A DNA stretch of 64,000 nucleotides from Micromonospora nigra (GTDB lineage Bacteria; Actinomycetota; Actinomycetes; Mycobacteriales; Micromonosporaceae): assembly GCF_900091585.1 (NCBI RefSeq), contig NZ_FMHT01000003.1, positions 4,393,501 through 4,457,500 of the forward strand, given 5' to 3'. A model generated the notes under the pieces. That model did no database searches. It was not told where the DNA came from and saw only the letters and a list, made by a program, of their open reading frames with translations. The position numbers were made by a program, and so were the translations under genes. Shown in pieces: positions 62,205 to 64,000 of this stretch; position 1 is the first letter of the stretch, and each line of letters starts with the position of its first letter.

Positions 62205-62240
62205 ATGTCGTCGTACCGGTCGCTGCGAGTACTTACCTGA
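62205..62240 (+). CDS. ilvB attenuator leader peptide
   Basis: An 11-residue frame, MSSYRSLRVLT, whose last sense codons are CTG CGA GTA CTT ACC. Leu and Val are both products of the pathway, and GTA and CTT are rare in this GC-rich genome, so ribosome stalling would respond to branched-chain amino-acid supply. The stop codon abuts the first hairpin. It is too short for ordinary gene finding; support comes from position and the RNA structure that follows. Confidence 0.55.
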   Translation: MSSYRSLRVLT

Positions 62241-62267
62241 GCGCACTCTCCCGAGCGAGAGTGCGCT
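62240..62267 (+). promoter_or_regulatory. Attenuator hairpin 1
   Basis: AGCGCACTCTC pairs perfectly with GAGAGTGCGCT around CCGAGC, an 11-bp stem beginning at the leader stop codon. It fits the pause structure of an amino-acid attenuator. Confidence 0.6.
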
Positions 62268-62268
62268 G

Positions 62269-62297
62269 GCCCCGTGCATCTGCACGTGGGCTTTTTT
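62269..62297 (+). terminator. Attenuator terminator before ilvB
   Basis: GCCCCGTGCA and TGCACGTGGGC pair around two bases and are followed directly by six T. It is the only U-tract intrinsic terminator seen in this window, and it lies upstream of ilvB, not after a gene, as expected for attenuation. The next 87 bases to the ilvB ATG hold the ribosome site region only. Confidence 0.75.
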
Positions 62298-62384
62298 GTT
62301 GCCGTCGGACCATCGGGGCGGGCTTCGCCCGCGTTCCACCGCCTGACCAGCCCCAGCCACTTCAGCCGAAGGCCTGAACCGTCA

Positions 62385-64000
62385 TGACGAGACCCACGCC
62401 AGAGACCCTCGCCCACTCCGCCCGGCGCCGCACGGCCGCCGAGGCCGCGACCGACCCCGGCCCCGCCGGTGCGGTCCGCCCCGCCGTCCCGTCCGCCGCC
62501 CCGGGGGTACGCGCCCCCGCCCCGACCCAGGTCTCCGGCGCCGGCTCCCTGGTGCGGTCCCTCGAGGCGCTCGGTGTCGAGGTCGTCTTCGGCATCCCCG
62601 GCGGGGCGATCCTGCCCGCCTACGACCCGCTGTACGACTCCACGGTCCGCCACATCCTGGTCCGCCACGAGCAGGGCGCCGGTCACGCGGCCACCGGCTA
62701 CGCGCAGGCCACCGGCCGGGTCGGGGTGTGCATCGCCACCTCCGGTCCGGGCGCGACGAACCTGGTCACCCCGATCGCCGACGCGTACATGGACTCGGTG
62801 CCGATGGTGGCGATCACCGGCCAGGTGCCGCGGCCCGCGATCGGCACGGACGCCTTCCAGGAGGCGGACATCCAGGGCATCACCCTGCCGATCACGAAGC
62901 ACAACTTCCTCGTGCAGAGCGCCGAGGAGATCCCCCAGGTGCTGGCCGAGGCGTTCCACCTGGCCTCGACCGGTCGGCCCGGCCCGGTCCTGGTCGACAT
63001 CCCCAAGGACGTCCTGCAGGCCGCCACCACGTTCGCCTGGCCGCCCACGCTGGACCTGCCGGGCTACCGGCCGACCCTGCACCCGCACGGCAAGCAGATC
63101 CGCGAGGCGGCCCGGCTGATCAGCGCGGCCCGCCGGCCGGTGCTCTACGTCGGCGGCGGCGTGCTCAAGGCGGGGGCCACCGAAGGGCTGCGCAAGCTGG
63201 CCGAGCTGACCGGCATCCCGGTGGTCACCACCCTGATGGCGCTGGGCGCGTTCCCCGACTCCCACCGGCAACACCTGGGCATGCCCGGCATGCACGGCAC
63301 CGTCGCGGCGGTCTACGGCCTCCAGAAGGCCGACCTGCTCATCGCCCTGGGGGCGCGGTTCGACGACCGGGTCACCGGCCGGCTCGACTCGTTCGCTCCC
63401 GACGCCACCGTGGTGCACGCCGACATCGACCCGGCCGAGATCGGCAAGAACCGGCACGCGGAGGTGCCGATCGTCGGTGACGCCAAGCACGTCATCGACG
63501 AGCTGCTGGCGGCGGTCACCGCCGAGCGCGCGGCGGGTCACTCCGCCGACCTGTCCGACTGGTGGACGCAGCTCGACGACCTGCGCAGCCGCTACCCGCT
63601 GGGGTACGAGGAACCCGCCGACGGCACCCTGGCCCCGCAGTTCGTGATCAAGCGGCTGGGCGAGATCGTCGGCCCGGACGCGATCTACGTGGCCGGGGTG
63701 GGCCAGCACCAGATGTGGGCCTCCCAGTTCATCTCGTACGAGAAGCCCCAGACCTGGCTGAACTCCGGCGGCGCGGGCACGATGGGCTACGCGGTGCCGG
63801 CGGCGATGGGCGCGAAGGTCGGCAGGCCGGACACGACGGTCTGGGCGATCGACGGCGACGGCTGCTTCCAGATGACCAACCAGGAGCTGGCGACCTGCGC
63901 CCTGGAGGGCATCCCGGTCAAGATCGCGGTGATCAACAACGGCAACCTGGGCATGGTCCGCCAGTGGCAGACCCTGTTCTACGGGGAGCGCTACTCCAAC
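62385..64000 (+). CDS. ilvB: Acetolactate synthase large subunit, 3' end beyond the window
   Basis: The frame from the ATG at 62385 stays open to the window end (538 codons). After an N-terminal Ala/Pro-rich extension of about 50 residues it shows the ThDP-enzyme motifs [30 protein letters not shown] (catalytic Glu), [33 protein letters not shown], and the later [11 protein letters not shown] and [12 protein letters not shown] (ThDP/Mg site). It condenses pyruvate with pyruvate or 2-ketobutyrate in the first committed step of branched-chain amino-acid synthesis. The small subunit ilvN is expected just downstream. Control is by the attenuator described above. Confidence 0.97.

Noticed and set aside
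62186..62377. A 63-codon frame (MRQAWSHVVVPVAAS...) as the ilvB leader
   Set aside because: It runs through both hairpins and the terminator and would start before the predicted RNA start. The shorter frame at 62205 ends exactly at hairpin 1. Its VVVPV stretch keeps it a weak alternative.

Overview
The DNA is very GC-rich, uses GTG starts freely, and has many 4-base start/stop overlaps (ATGA, GTGA). Together with its gene families (Scr1/DUF397 pair, HTH-DUF2690, GAF-SpoIIE phosphatase, GGDEF-EAL proteins, Pgl-type BREX) this points to an actinobacterium, most likely Micromonosporaceae (Micromonospora-like). The genus is an inference from content and style. I saw no rRNA, tRNA, transposase, integrase or CRISPR array.

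Layout. Positions 1-16.6 kb look like core chromosome: the 3' part of a GGDEF-EAL gene, gatCAB (Glu-tRNA(Gln)/Asp-tRNA(Asn) amidotransferase), a pyruvate-dehydrogenase-E1/transketolase-like enzyme, a membrane metallophosphoesterase, a PQQ-type sugar dehydrogenase lipoprotein, a GAF-GAF-SpoIIE phosphatase, a D-2-hydroxyacid dehydrogenase, a small PH-like membrane protein and a degenerate EAL protein. From 16.6 to 23.8 kb is a mannoside-use cassette: a LacI repressor divergent from a solute-binding protein, two permeases and a GH2 beta-mannosidase, with a readable promoter and operator. From 24 to 26.5 kb are two DUF2690 proteins (one secreted, one an HTH membrane protein) and a secreted unknown.

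From 26.6 to 57.6 kb is a defence island. A dCTPase/MazG-like enzyme and a DUF2075 helicase with a nuclease-like N-terminus lead into a type 2 BREX (phage growth limitation) system: pglW, pglX, then after an 11-kb cargo, pglY, pglZ, brxD and brxHI. All six expected genes are present and appear intact, but the set is split in two. The cargo holds a low-GC membrane/winged-helix protein, small membrane and secreted proteins, a frame-disrupted LPxTG surface protein, a tandem family of secreted 41-residue-repeat proteins, an Scr1-type regulator with its DUF397 partner, a three-gene operon ending in a duplicated zinc-cluster protein, and a two-gene operon resembling QatB-QatC (QueC-like) without recognisable QatA or QatD.

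From 57.7 kb to the end is core again: ilvD, an intact GGDEF-EAL protein and the start of ilvB. ilvB is preceded by what reads as a classical attenuator with a leaderless 11-codon leader peptide.

The most interesting targets are the QatBC-like pair inside the BREX locus, the three-gene zinc-cluster operon, the poly-G frame switch in the LPxTG gene, and the secreted repeat family.
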